Positions 38,733-49,500 of a stretch of DNA of 64,000 nt are shown here, piece after piece. The translations under genes and the position numbers were made by a program. The notes under the pieces are model-generated. The model worked only from the letters and a program-made list of their open reading frames with translations, ran no database searches and was not told the DNA's origin. The stretch lies in NCBI RefSeq assembly GCF_001697225.1, contig NZ_CP014671.1:2914001-2978000 (forward strand). Direction: 5' to 3'. The stretch's first letter is position 1, and every line of letters starts with the position of its first letter. This DNA comes from Immundisolibacter cernigliae (GTDB taxonomy: Bacteria > Pseudomonadota > Gammaproteobacteria > Immundisolibacterales > Immundisolibacteraceae).

Positions 38733-39590
38733 ATGCAGACGAAATTGAAATTGACGGCCCTGGCCGGCGCGGTGGCGCTGGCGCTGGGCGCGGGCCAGGC
38801 TTCGGCCAGCATCGTGCCCTCCTCTCCCAGCGGCGACAGCGAGATGGTGCTGTCGGTATGGGATGCGGCGCGCAACACCTCCTACACCCTGGATCTGGGC
38901 TTTCTCCAGGGCACGCTGACGCCGACCGGCGTGAGCTCGCAAAGCGGCATCATCTCCAACAGCGGCGCGCTGGTGATGAGCTTTGCCGCCGACGCCCTGC
39001 TGACGCAGTTCCTGGCCGACTCGTCCGCCTTCGGCAGCCTGGGCAGGGTGCTGTGGAACGTGGTGGGCGGTGACGGGACTGGCACTCTGGCCAATACCCG
39101 CAAGGTGCTGATCACCGCGCGGTCCACTGTCGGGGAGTCCACCATCGAGCTGCTGAACGGCACCCAGATGAACAACATGTTGGGTGCATTCAATGGCTAC
39201 GTGTCGCAGGTCAACACGCTGGCCCCGCACATGACCACGGACAATGGGTCGAACATCGAGGTGGTCGGCGATAGTCTGGGTAACGACTTTGCCTACGCCG
39301 GCGGCGCCGGTTGGAATACCTCTTTCGGCGGTAACGGCAACTTCAACAACGCCGGCGCGCTGGGCGAGGGGCTCAACTTCTGGTCTTTGTCGAATGCCGG
39401 CGGTGCGAGCGGCAAGATCAGCGCCACGCAGTTCTTCGGGGCCGCGACGGCGCCGGCGATCTGGACCCTGGCCAGCAACGGCACCCTGACCTTCGCCGCC
39501 GTGCCGGAAGCCGAGACCTGGGCGCTGCTGGGCCTGGGCCTGCTGGGTGCCGGTGCCGTGGCGCGCCGCCGCAGCCGGGCGCTGGCCTGA
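38733..39590 (+). CDS. PEP-CTERM sorting domain protein
   Basis: The 285-residue protein has an N-terminal signal peptide (KLKLTALAGAVALALGAGQASA) and a Ser/Gly/Asn-rich body. The C-terminus is a PEP-CTERM signal: VPEAETWALLGLGLLGAGAV followed by an Arg cluster. Such proteins are processed by an exosortase and end up at the surface or in the extracellular matrix. No exosortase lies in the window, so it must be elsewhere. The ATG at 38733 has GAGGGAG at 38718-38724. It is preceded by a candidate PHO box and a c-di-GMP-type riboswitch. The function of the body is unknown. Confidence 0.88.
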   Translation: MQTKLKLTALAGAVALALGAGQASASIVPSSPSGDSEMVLSVWDAARNTSYTLDLGFLQGTLTPTGVSSQSGIISNSGALVMSFAADALLTQFLADSSAFGSLGRVLWNVVGGDGTGTLANTRKVLITARSTVGESTIELLNGTQMNNMLGAFNGYVSQVNTLAPHMTTDNGSNIEVVGDSLGNDFAYAGGAGWNTSFGGNGNFNNAGALGEGLNFWSLSNAGGASGKISATQFFGAATAPAIWTLASNGTLTFAAVPEAETWALLGLGLLGAGAVARRRSRALA

Positions 39591-39630
39591 GCGGCGCTTG
39601 ACGGCCTGAGCGGTTGGTGGTGTCCGAAGC

Positions 39631-39835
39631 TTCGGCCCGCGGGCGGGCCTCCCACGGGGGATCGATTCCCCTGTGGGGGCGGCGCCCTCGCCGCGAATCT
39701 TCGTAGCCACTCATTCGGCCCGAGGGCGGGCCTCCCACGGGGAGCTCTCCTGTGGGAGCGGAACCCCTGTGGGAGCGGCGCCCTCGCCGCGAATCCGGGT
39801 GAGCCACCTGTTCGGCCCGAAGGCGGGCCTCCCAC
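39631..39835. repeat. REP-like palindrome array 3
   Basis: Type a and type b units alternate between the PEP-CTERM and PstS-like genes; one b unit is truncated. The array takes up most of the 335-base gap. The remaining 90 bases before 39926 carry the ribosome site (GGAG, about 10 bases before the ATG) but no clear PHO box. Confidence 0.85.
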
Positions 39836-39925
39836 GAGGGCGAGCCTTCCACAGGAAGGCGAATCCTCGGACGCAATGTTCGTTTCCCTGACTTTCTCGA
39901 CATTTCATTCAATGGAGTCCTTGCA

Positions 39926-41452
39926 ATGACCCTGTTCAAACTGAATCCGCTGGCGGCGGCCTGTGCCGCGGCGCTGAGCCTGTCCGCCGGCCAGGCGCTG
40001 GCGCTGACCGCGTTCGAGGCACCGGACGTCGACATCTACCTGTCCGGTGCCTCGGCGCCGCAGAACCTGCTGGGCGAAATCGCCAAGAAGATGTTCGTCG
40101 GGACCGAAGGCACCGACTACTTCGTCTACTACGACAACGGCGGCACGCCGGCGCTCGGCACCACCAGCGACGATGGCAAGAGCTACCGCGCCTACTATGG
40201 CGTGGTGAAGAACGACCCCAGCATCAAGACCAGCCTGCACGGCAAGAAGGTGCTGCTGGTCAACCGCGCCAAGGGCGGCTCGGTGTGGGGCGTGAACCCG
40301 GTGGCGCGCGCCGAGGCCATCGCCACCATGAAGATCGATGCCGCCTCCTGCGTGCTGGACGCCGGCAAGTACCGCTGCCCGCAGGTGGGTAACGATCTTG
40401 CCGTCGATGCCAACAACCGGATACCGGATTTTGGCGTGTCGGACGTCGAGCCGAACATGTTCAAGGGTCCGCTGAACGTCGAATTCGGTGCCACGCAGCT
40501 CGACCCGGAGCAAGCGACCGTGTTCGCCGGCACCCAGTTCGGCGCCAACTCGCTGATGATGGGTATCGTCGCCACCAACGCCGTGCCCGACACGCTGCCG
40601 ATCAGCCACGCCGAGTACGGCGCCATGCTGTCCGGTCTCATCGGCGACTGGAGCCAGGTGGCCGACGGCAGCACCACCGGCGCGGTGGCGGTGTGCCGCC
40701 GCGTGCAGGGCTCCGGCACGCAGGCCAGCTACAACTGGTTCTTCAACAACTTCCCCTGCGCCAAAGACGGCCTGCACGGCACCTCCGCCAGCACGGAGCC
40801 GGCGCGCATGGTGGACAGCGCCGGTTACAACGGCGCCCATGCCGGGACCGCGGCTGACCCGATCCTGATCGATCCGAGCGCGGGCTACACGGTGGTGGAG
40901 AATCCCTCATCGGGTAACGTGCGCGACTGCCTGGCGCGGGCCCAGTCCGGTACGGATCACCAGTTCACCGGCGACGACGGCAAGGTCTACAGGGTCCAGT
41001 TCAGCAAGGCATCGGCCACCAAGGCCATCGGCGTGTTGTCGCTGGACAGCCTGGGCAGCGAGAACGGCTGGTCGTTCCGCGCCTTGGATGGCGCCGGCAA
41101 ACTGACCGGCATCGGCACGTTTGTCTGCAGCAATGCCAATCAGCTCGAGTGCGGCATCGCGCCGGTCAAGGCCAACCACCGCGAAGGGCGTTACGACTTC
41201 GCCGTCGAGCTGTCGTTCCAGTACCGCAACACGACGGTCAACGCCGTGCCGGCCCTGGGCGGCCTCAAGAAAGACGTGGCCGACGAGTTCGTCGAGCTGA
41301 TCGGCGACCCGACCGTGCTGAACACGCTGGCGGCCGGCCCGAAGGAAGCCACCATCGCGCTGCCGATCAACTACGACCCGACTTTGGACACCAACGTCGC
41401 CAAGGCGACTCACTACGGCAACACCTGCGCGCCGCTGCAGAAGTCTTTCTGA
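39926..41452 (+). CDS. PstS-like periplasmic substrate-binding protein
   Basis: The 508-residue exported protein has a signal peptide ending near GQALALTAF. The mature start VDIYLSGASAPQNLLGEI resembles the phosphate-binding loop region of PstS-like proteins. It is longer than a classical PstS (about 330 residues), with inserts rich in Cys pairs. No permease genes are adjacent, so it is unlikely to be a simple ABC uptake component. I recall similar proteins next to phosphate-regulated secretion loci in Pseudomonas. The phosphate ligand is inference. It is a separate unit, ending in a strong terminator. Confidence 0.68.
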   Translation: MTLFKLNPLAAACAAALSLSAGQALALTAFEAPDVDIYLSGASAPQNLLGEIAKKMFVGTEGTDYFVYYDNGGTPALGTTSDDGKSYRAYYGVVKNDPSIKTSLHGKKVLLVNRAKGGSVWGVNPVARAEAIATMKIDAASCVLDAGKYRCPQVGNDLAVDANNRIPDFGVSDVEPNMFKGPLNVEFGATQLDPEQATVFAGTQFGANSLMMGIVATNAVPDTLPISHAEYGAMLSGLIGDWSQVADGSTTGAVAVCRRVQGSGTQASYNWFFNNFPCAKDGLHGTSASTEPARMVDSAGYNGAHAGTAADPILIDPSAGYTVVENPSSGNVRDCLARAQSGTDHQFTGDDGKVYRVQFSKASATKAIGVLSLDSLGSENGWSFRALDGAGKLTGIGTFVCSNANQLECGIAPVKANHREGRYDFAVELSFQYRNTTVNAVPALGGLKKDVADEFVELIGDPTVLNTLAAGPKEATIALPINYDPTLDTNVAKATHYGNTCAPLQKSF

Positions 41453-41498
41453 GCAAACGCACCGCAAGGCCGGCGCAAGGCCGGCTGACCTGAGCAAA

Positions 41499-41531
41499 CC
41501 CCGGGGATGGCGACATCCCCGGGGTTTTTTT
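41499..41531 (+). terminator. Strong intrinsic terminator after the PstS-like gene
   Basis: CCCCGGGGATG (41499-41509) and CATCCCCGGGG (41514-41524) form a perfect 11-bp stem with the tetraloop GCGA, followed by seven T residues. It separates the PstS-like gene from the secretion operon. Confidence 0.95.
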
Positions 41532-41560
41532 GTCTGGCGTGGTGGGTATCAGTCGGCTCT

Positions 41561-41815
41561 GTGGGAGCGGCGCCTTCGTGGGAGCGGCGCCCCGCCGCGA
41601 ATCTCCAGACCACCCATTCGGCCCGAGGGCGGGCCTCCCACAAACAGCGAATCGTGGGAGCGGCGCCCCCGCCGCGAATCCTCCAGCCAATCATTCGGCC
41701 CGGGGGCGGGCCTCCCACAGGGTGGCCAAATCTTCAGGCCACTTGGATTGTGGGAGCGGCGCCCTCGCCGCGAATCCTCCAGCCAATCATTCGGCCCGAG
41801 GGCGGGCCTCCCACG
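41561..41815. repeat. REP-like palindrome array 4
   Basis: About seven type a and type b units lie between the terminator and the FhaC-type gene. With the terminator and a PHO-box-like element they account for almost all of the 452-base gap 41453-41904. Confidence 0.85.
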
Positions 41816-41826
41816 CTGGATTGAAC

Positions 41827-41871
41827 TTGTCGCAAAACTGAAATGTTGCTGTAACGCCCCGCCGCCAGACT
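41827..41871 (+). promoter_or_regulatory. Candidate PHO box and promoter of the two-partner secretion operon
   Basis: TTGTCGC (41827-41833), CTGAAAT (41838-41844) and CTGTAAC (41849-41855) recur every 11 bases, each matching 4-5 of 7 positions of the PHO half-site CTGTCAT. A poor -10 (CAGACT, 41866-41871) lies 10 bases later. The spacing matches the element at 38460. The same bases can also be read as a weak sigma-70 pair (TTGTCG, 17 bases, TGTAAC). Confidence 0.42.
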
Positions 41872-41904
41872 TCCGACTCCCCGAGGGCGTGCCTGGCGCC
41901 GGCG

Positions 41905-43503
41905 GTGTCGTGTTTCCGACCTTTTGCTGTGGACGGCCCCTTGGCGAGCAAATCGATACGACGTGTTCTTGGCGCGTCGCTGCTGGGTGTTTGTGCGCTG
42001 GCCCGGGCCGCCGAGGCGCCGGCGCGCTTCGACGTGTGGGAGTACCGGGTGAACGGCAATTCGCTGCTGCCACAGACCACCATCGAAAAGGTGGTGTACC
42101 CGTTCCTGGGCCCGGACCGCAGTTTCGAGGACGTGGATGCGGTGCGCGGCGCGCTGGAGGAGGCCTACGCCGAGGCCGGTTACCGCACCGTGGCGGTCAA
42201 TCTGCCGCAGCAGGAAGTGCGTGGCGGCGTGGTGCAGATCGAGGTGGTGGAACGGCCGGTCGGCCGCTTGCGCGTCAGCGGCGCGCGCTATTTCTCGCCG
42301 GAGCGCATGAAGGCCGCCGTGCCGGCACTGGCCGAGGGCACGGTGCCGCATTTCCCGACCGTGCAGCAGCAGCTGGATCGCCTGCGCGGCAATCCGGACC
42401 GCGAGTTCTTCCAGGTGCTGCGCGAGGGCCGCAGCGAGGACGAGGTGGAAGTGGAACTCAAGGTCAAGGACCGCTCGCCGCTGCACGGCACGCTGTCGCT
42501 GAACGACCGCTACTCGGCCAACACCGAGCGCCTGCGCAGCACCGTCAGCCTGCGCTACGACAACCTGTGGCAGCGCGAGCACGGCGCCGGCCTGACCTGG
42601 ATCACCGCCCCGCAGAGCCCGGCCGATGCCACCGTATTCGTTGCCACCTACAGGCTGCCCTTCGGCGGCGACCGGCGCGTGCTGGCGCTGTACGCGGTGC
42701 ACTCCGAAAGCGACGTGGCGGCGCTGGGCGGCGTCGGCGTGATCGGCAACGGCGACATCTTCGGCGCCCGCTGGGCGCTGCCGCTGGGCGGCGACGCCAG
42801 TTTCTGGCACTCCCTGACGCTGGGCGTGGATTACAAGAAGTTCGACGAGACGCTGAACCTGCTGGGCGCCGACGCCGTCAACACGCCCATCGGCTACACG
42901 CCGTTCCTGGCCGAGTACAGCGCCACCCGTCGCGACGAGCCCGGTTTCTGGCAGGGCACCGTGGCCCTGCATTTCGCGCCGCGCGGCCTGCTGGGCAACG
43001 ACGAGGCCGAATTTGCCGACAAGCGCTTCAATGCCAAGCCCAATTTCGTTTACCTGAACACCGGCATCGAGCGGCAGCGGCGCCTGCCGGGCGGCTTCGG
43101 CCTGAACCTGAGCATCGACGGCCAGCTTGCCGACGCGCCGCTGATCAGCAACGAACAGTACGCCGCCGGCGGTGCCGACACCGTGCGCGGCTATCTGGAG
43201 GCCGAGGAACTGGGCGACCGGGGCGTGCGCGGCGGCATCGAGCTGTCGCGGCCGATCGGTGGCGTGCCGGGCATCGACGAACTGATCGCGCTCAGTTTCG
43301 TCGAGGGGGCGCGTCTGTGGACGGTGGATGCCCTGCCCGGGCAGGACGATCGCCTGCAACTGGCCAGCGCGGGTGTCGGCCTGCGCCTGAAGCTGCGCAA
43401 GCAGCTGAGCACGGCGGTGGATTTCGCCCTGCCGCTGACCGACGCCTCCACCACGCAGGCCGGCGACTGGCGCTGGCTGTTCGCCCTGGACTATGCGTTC
43501 TGA
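41905..43503 (+). CDS. FhaC/ShlB-type two-partner secretion pore
   Basis: This is an Omp85-superfamily outer-membrane transporter that exports the large exoprotein encoded next. After a signal region (RRVLGASLLGVCALARAAEA) come POTRA domains (FDVWEYRVNGNSLLPQTTIE and the VEVVERPVGRLRVSG region) and a 16-strand barrel. The barrel has the conserved tip motif VRGYLEAEE and a C-terminal Phe (WLFALDYAF). The start is uncertain among GTG 41905, GTG 41929 and TTG 41941; none has a good ribosome site. The exoprotein start is 8 bases after the stop. Confidence 0.92.
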   Translation: MSCFRPFAVDGPLASKSIRRVLGASLLGVCALARAAEAPARFDVWEYRVNGNSLLPQTTIEKVVYPFLGPDRSFEDVDAVRGALEEAYAEAGYRTVAVNLPQQEVRGGVVQIEVVERPVGRLRVSGARYFSPERMKAAVPALAEGTVPHFPTVQQQLDRLRGNPDREFFQVLREGRSEDEVEVELKVKDRSPLHGTLSLNDRYSANTERLRSTVSLRYDNLWQREHGAGLTWITAPQSPADATVFVATYRLPFGGDRRVLALYAVHSESDVAALGGVGVIGNGDIFGARWALPLGGDASFWHSLTLGVDYKKFDETLNLLGADAVNTPIGYTPFLAEYSATRRDEPGFWQGTVALHFAPRGLLGNDEAEFADKRFNAKPNFVYLNTGIERQRRLPGGFGLNLSIDGQLADAPLISNEQYAAGGADTVRGYLEAEELGDRGVRGGIELSRPIGGVPGIDELIALSFVEGARLWTVDALPGQDDRLQLASAGVGLRLKLRKQLSTAVDFALPLTDASTTQAGDWRWLFALDYAF

Positions 43504-43510
43504 GGTGGCC

Positions 43511-46500
43511 ATGACCGAGCGCTTACCGAAGTCGCGGATTCGGCCCGAGGGCGGGCCTCCCACAGGCAAAGATCCGCTGTGGGAGCGGCGCCCCCGCCGC
43601 GAATCTCCAGACCAGCCATTCGGCCCGGGGGCGGGCCTCCCACGGGGTGGCGATTCGGCCCGAGGGCGGGCCTCCCACAGGGAAAAAATCCTGTGGGAGC
43701 GGTCCCCCGGTGGGAGCGGCGCCCCCGCCGCGAATCTTCAGGAGAGCCCCTCCCAGAGCGGATCTCCTTTCTGGCCGGCCCCGCGGCGGCTGCTCGCCAC
43801 CGCGCTGGCCATTTCCGCCACCCTGCAGCACAGCCTGCTGTGGGCGGCGCCGTCGCTGCCGGCCGGCACGCTGCCGGTGCCGGCCGCCGCCTGGGTGGCC
43901 AGCGGCGCGGCCAGCCGCGCGGTCAGCGGCGCCAACATGACCATCACCCAGCAGTCGCAGCGGGCGGTGCTGGACTGGCAGTCGTTCAACCTCTCGGCCG
44001 ATGCCAAGGTGCGCTTCGATCAGCCGAACTCCACCGCGGCGGCGCTCAATCGCATCCACGACGCCAACCCGTCGGTCATCCAGGGCCAGCTCACCGCCAA
44101 CGGCGAGGTGTACCTGATCAACGCCAACGGCATCCTGTTCGACCGGGGTGCGCAGGTGAACGTCGGCGGGCTGGTGGCCTCGGCGCTGGGCATCTCGCAG
44201 GACACCTTCAACGCCGGCCTGCTCAGCGTGCCGCTCGGTCAGGCGGCGTTTTCCTTCGGCGGCGACGCCGAGGCCTTTGCCAGCAGCGAGGTGGCGGTCG
44301 AGGCCGGTGCGCAGATCAGCGCCGCCAATGGTGGCCGGGTGATGTTGCTGGCGCCGCGGGTGCGCAATGCCGGCAGCATCAGCACGCCGCAGGGCCAGGC
44401 GGTGCTGGCCGGCGGCGACAAGGTGTATCTGGCCCTGCCGCAGTCCTCGCAACTGCGCGGTTTTCTGGTGGAAGTGGACCCGCACGCCACTGCCGGCGGC
44501 GGCAGCGTAGTCAACGCGCTCGGGGCGCGCGTGCACGCCGACCGCGGCAATGTGACGCTGGTCGGCTCCACGGTGCGTCAGGACGGCGAGGCCAGCGCCA
44601 CCAGCGCGGTGGGACTGAACGGCTCGGTGCGCCTGTTGGCGCGCGACGGCGCCACGGCCAGCGGCGACACGCTGGTGGCCAACAATGGCGGGGCGCTTAC
44701 GCTGGGTAGCGGCAGTGTCACCGCCGTCACCCCTGTCGACGATTCGGCCACTGCGCGCGACGATGCACCGTTCGCCGCGTCCAGCATCGAGCTGGCGGGC
44801 CGCACCGTGCATCTGCAAGGCGGCGCGCAGGTGCTGGCGCCCGGTGGCAACGTGAGCATCAGCGCCCAGCGCGGCGCGCAGTTCGTGGCCGATGGCGCGG
44901 CGCGCGAGGACGTGCGCGTGCAGATCGACGCCGGTGCGCGGGTGGACGTGTCCGGCCTGCGCGAGGTGCCGGTGCCGGTGGAGCGCAACGTGGTCGGCGT
45001 CGAGCTGCGCGGCGACGAACTGAAGGATTCGCCCCTGCAGCGCGACGGCTTGCTGCGCAACAAGACCGTGTTCGTCGACGCCCGCGTCGGCACCGGGCTC
45101 GCCGACGCTTCGGGCGCGCTGGCCGGCATCGAACGTGGCATAGCCGAGCGCAGCACCTCCGGCGGCGACATCACGCTGCGCTCCGAGGGCGACGTGATCG
45201 TGCGCAGTGGCGCGGTGCTGGACGTGTCCGGCGGGTCGGTGCTCTGGCAGGGCGGCGTCATCGGCACCACGCTGCTGGTGGGCGAGGATGGCCGCCTGTA
45301 CGACATCAGTGTCGCCAGCCCGGATCGGCGCTACCTGGCGATCGCCGGCCGCTACGCGATGACCGACCCCAAGTGGGGCGTGACACGCGAGTACAACACC
45401 CTGCCCGGTCGCTACGAGGCGGCCTATGCGCAGGGCCGGCCGGCCGGGTCGATCAGCGTGCTGGCGCACCGGGCGGTGCTGGACGGCGACCTGCGCGGCC
45501 AGGTGGTTCTTGGGCCGCGCCAGCGCGCCGTGGCCGACCGGCCGGCCGCAGGCCGGCTGATTCTGGGCAATGCCGAAGCGAGCGGCGCGAGCCCCAATTT
45601 CATGCTGCCGGACCTGGCGCTGCTGGCAGCGCCACCGGCGCTGGATGACGGCTTCACCTTCGGGTTGCCCGACGCCCTGACACCGTTGCCGGCCGGCGCT
45701 GCGCAGCGGCTGGTGCTGGACCCGCAGCGCCTGGCGGCGGGCGGTTTCGGCACGCTCGAAGCCTACGTGAACGGCAGCATCGAGGTGAACGAGCCGGTGT
45801 CGCTGGCGCCCGGCGGCTCGCTGCGCCTGACCGGCCGCAGCCTGCAGGTGGCGGCCGACATCAGCGTGCCGGCCGGCAGCATCCGCCTGCAGACGCGGCG
45901 CACGGCCGGCTCGACCGACCTGACCGCCGCCGATCACGCGCTGGAGGTGGCCGGCGGCGTGCGCCTGTCGGCGGCCGGGCTGTGGAGCAACGATCGACTG
46001 GGCGCGCCGGCCGACCAGCTGGCCGCCGATGCCGGCTCGGTCACGCTCGATGCGGTCGCCGATCTGCGCCTGCACGCCGGCAGTGTGGTGGACGTGAGCG
46101 GCGGCGGCGAACTGGACCGCGACGGCGCGCTGCGCGGCGGCCGTGGCGGCGACATCACGCTGTCGGTGGGCCGTTTCAACCTGGGCGACAACGATCCGCA
46201 GACCAGCAGCATGCTCCTGGACGGCGCATTGCTGGGCCACGGCCTGACCGGTGGCGGGCGGCTGCAGGTATCGGCCTCCAGGGTGCAGATCGGCGGCGCG
46301 GCGCCGGGCGAACAGCGCGTGCTGCACCTGATGCCGGAATTTTTCCAGCGCGGCGGCTTCGGCGCCTACCAGGTGAACGGCCAGGACGGCCTGGATGTGG
46401 CCGACGGCACGCGCATCGCGCCGCGTACGCAGACCTTGCGCCCGCTGGGCGAACTGACTTTGTTGCCGACCGGGCGGTCCCTGGCGGACCTGACCACGCC

Positions 46501-49500
46501 GCTGCTGGAAGACCTGCCGCAGCGCCCGGCGGCGGACCTGAGTCTTGCGGCCGGCAGCCTCGCGTTTGGCGACCTGCGCCTGGGCGCCGGCAGCGTGATC
46601 GACGCCGACCCCGGCGCGGCGGTTGCTCTGAGCGCCGGCCGGCAGTTGACCGTGCTGGGGCAGATCAACGCGCCGGCCGGCAGCATTGCACTGTCCACCC
46701 AGCCTGGCGGTGGCCCGGACGATGCCTATCATTTCGGTCAATCCATCTGGCTTGGCGCTGCCGCGGCGCTGCGCGCCACCGGCTACGCTGAGCTGCTGCC
46801 CGATGCCCAGGGCCTGCGCCGTGGCCAGGTTCTGCCGGGCGGCAGCGTCAGCCTGGACGCCGGCAAGGGATATGTGATCGCCGAGGCCGGTTCGCTGATC
46901 GACGTGTCCGGCACTAGCGCCGTGCTGGACATCCAGCTCGCCGATCGCACGCGTGACGTCAAGGTGCCCGGCACGACGGCGACCGATGACGCGGCCGTGG
47001 TGCCGACGGTCATCGCCAGCGGCGGCGGCCGGATCGCCATCACCGCCCGCGAGGGCGGCATCCTGGCCGGTGAGCTGCGCGGCACCGCTGCACCCGGTGC
47101 GGCCGGCGGCAGCCTGACGGTGGTGCTGGAGCGTCCGCCGGTCAGCAACGTTGGCTTCCCCACCGGCCCGGTGCGCCTGGAACTGGGCAGCGCCGTGCCG
47201 GAACTGCCGGTCGGACTCGCTCCCGGAGAGGATGTTCCGGACAACGGCGTGCTGCGCTTGGGCGCGACGCAGGTTGCGGCCGGCGGCTTTGCCGATCTGA
47301 CGCTGGCCAGCCGCGACCGCATCGACTTCACCACCGATCTGGACCTGCGCCTGTCCGGTCGGTTGACGCTGTCGGCGCCGGAATTGGGTGCCAGCGCCGG
47401 CACGCAGGTTTTGTTGGCCGGCCAGTCCATTCAGGTGGCGAATCCTGGCAGCCTGCAGGCGCCGCGGGCAGCCGCGTCCGGCGATGCCGACCTCGAACTG
47501 CGCGCCGACCTGATCGACCTGGCCGGCGAGGTCGCCCTGCAGGGCATCGATACGCTGCGCCTGGACAGTGCCGGCGACCTGCGCCTGCGCGGTGTGCTGG
47601 CCGGCTCCAGCAGCCGGGAGCTGAACGGCCGTCTGCACGGTGCGGGCGAGGTGTCGGTGCGGGCGGCGCAGGTTTACCCGACCACGCTCAGCCGCTTCCG
47701 CATCGAGGCCGACCGGCAGATTTCGATCGCAGCAGCGCCGGCATCGGCCACGCAGCCGCTGTCCGCGGCCGGCGAACTGACCCTGGCGGCGCCGCGCATC
47801 GATCAGGCGGGCACGCTGCGGGCGCCCTTCGGCACCTTGTCCCTGGTCGGTGACGACATCCACCTGCGCGATGGCAGCCTCAGCAGCGTGTCCGGCGCCG
47901 GCTTGCTGGTGCCGTTCGGGCGCACCGAGCTGGGCGGCCGCGACTGGGCCTACGCCCTGGCCGGCGATGCCAATTTGCTGCTGTTCGACACGCTGCCGGA
48001 CAAGGCCATCAGCCTTGACGGCAGCACCGTCGACATCGCCGCCGGCGCCCGGCTCGACGTGCGCGGCGGCGGCGATCTGCTGGCGCACGAGTTCCTGCCC
48101 GGACCGGGCGGTTCGCGCGACGTCCTGGCGCCTGCCAACGTGGCCGGCGGCTTTGCCGTGCTGCCGGGTCTTGGTGCCGGCGCGGCGCCGTTCGATCACC
48201 AGATCGCCAGCGAGGGCCAGTTCGCGCCGGGTGAGCTGGTGTGGTTGGGCGGCGTACCGGGTCTGGCGGCCGGTTTTTACAGCAAGTTGCCGGCCCGCTA
48301 CGCGCTGCTGCCGGGGGCGTTCCTGGTCACGCCGACCACCGCCGTGGCGGATGTGTCGGACACGTTCCAGCTTGGCCTGCCATTGGGCGACTATCTGGTG
48401 GCCGGGCGCGAGGCCCGCGAGCTTGCCAGCGGCCCGCTGGCGGCTGCGCGAAGCAGTATCTATAACGTGCAGTCGGGGGCTGTGCTGGCTCGCCGCGCCG
48501 AATATGCGCCGTTGCGTGCCAGTGAGTTCTTTGCCCACAGCGGCGGCGGGCAGGTGGCCGATGCCGGTCGCGTGTCCATCGCCGCCCGTGAGGACTTGAT
48601 CCTGGCCGGCAATCTGCTCACGGCCGCCGCGGCCGGTGGTCGTGGGGGCGCGCTGGACATCGCCGCGCCGCGCCTGGCCGTGCTCGGCGGGGGCGCGCTG
48701 GCACCGGGCGCCGATTACGTGACGCTGGATGCCGGGCACCTCTCGTCGCTGGGCGTGGCCAGCCTGCTGCTGGGCGGCACGCGCCGGCAGGACGGCGCTG
48801 TCGATGCGCTGACCGTGGTGGCGCAGGACGTGGTGGTCGATACGGGCGGGGCGGTGTTGAGTGCGCCGGATCTGATCGTCGCCGCCCGGCAACAGGTGAG
48901 CGTGCGCAGCGGCAGCCAGCTGCAGGCCGGCGCCGGCGCAGCGCCGGGACGCGCACTCGAAATCGGCGCCGACGGCGATGGCGACGGTGCCCTGCTGCGC
49001 CTGGCCGCCCAGCCGACGGCGCGCACCGTGCGTGTCAACGTGAACCGCGATCGCGGTGACCTGGTCATCGAAGCCGGCGCGCAGTTGGCAGCGAACGGCT
49101 CGATAGAACTTGACGCCACGCGCAACAACACGCTCGGTGGTGACCTGCGGCTGGCTGCCGGTGGCGAGCTGGCGGTCGCCGCTGGCAGCGTGAGTCTGGG
49201 CGCCGCGCCGGTCGGCACGCCGGGGCTGCTGCTGGATGCCGCCCGCCTGGCCGGCCTGGCCGGTGCCGGCGCGCTGGCCCTGCGCAGTTACAGCACGCTC
49301 GATGTCTACGGCGCGGTGAACCTGGGCGGCGCCGGGCTGGCAAGCCTGACGCTGGAAACCGGCAGCCTGCGTGGCTTTCTGGGCGCCGGCGAACTGGCGC
49401 AACTGCAGGCGCGTCGCCTCACGCTCGGCAACCCCAGCGCCGGCAGCGGTGATGCGGCGGTCGCGTCGAACGGCACGCTGCGCCTGCTGGCCGACCAGCT

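Noticed and set aside
39860-39925. A PHO box upstream of the PstS-like gene
   Set aside because: CTGACTT is followed 11 bases later by a poorly matching unit; no run of repeated half-sites could be made out.
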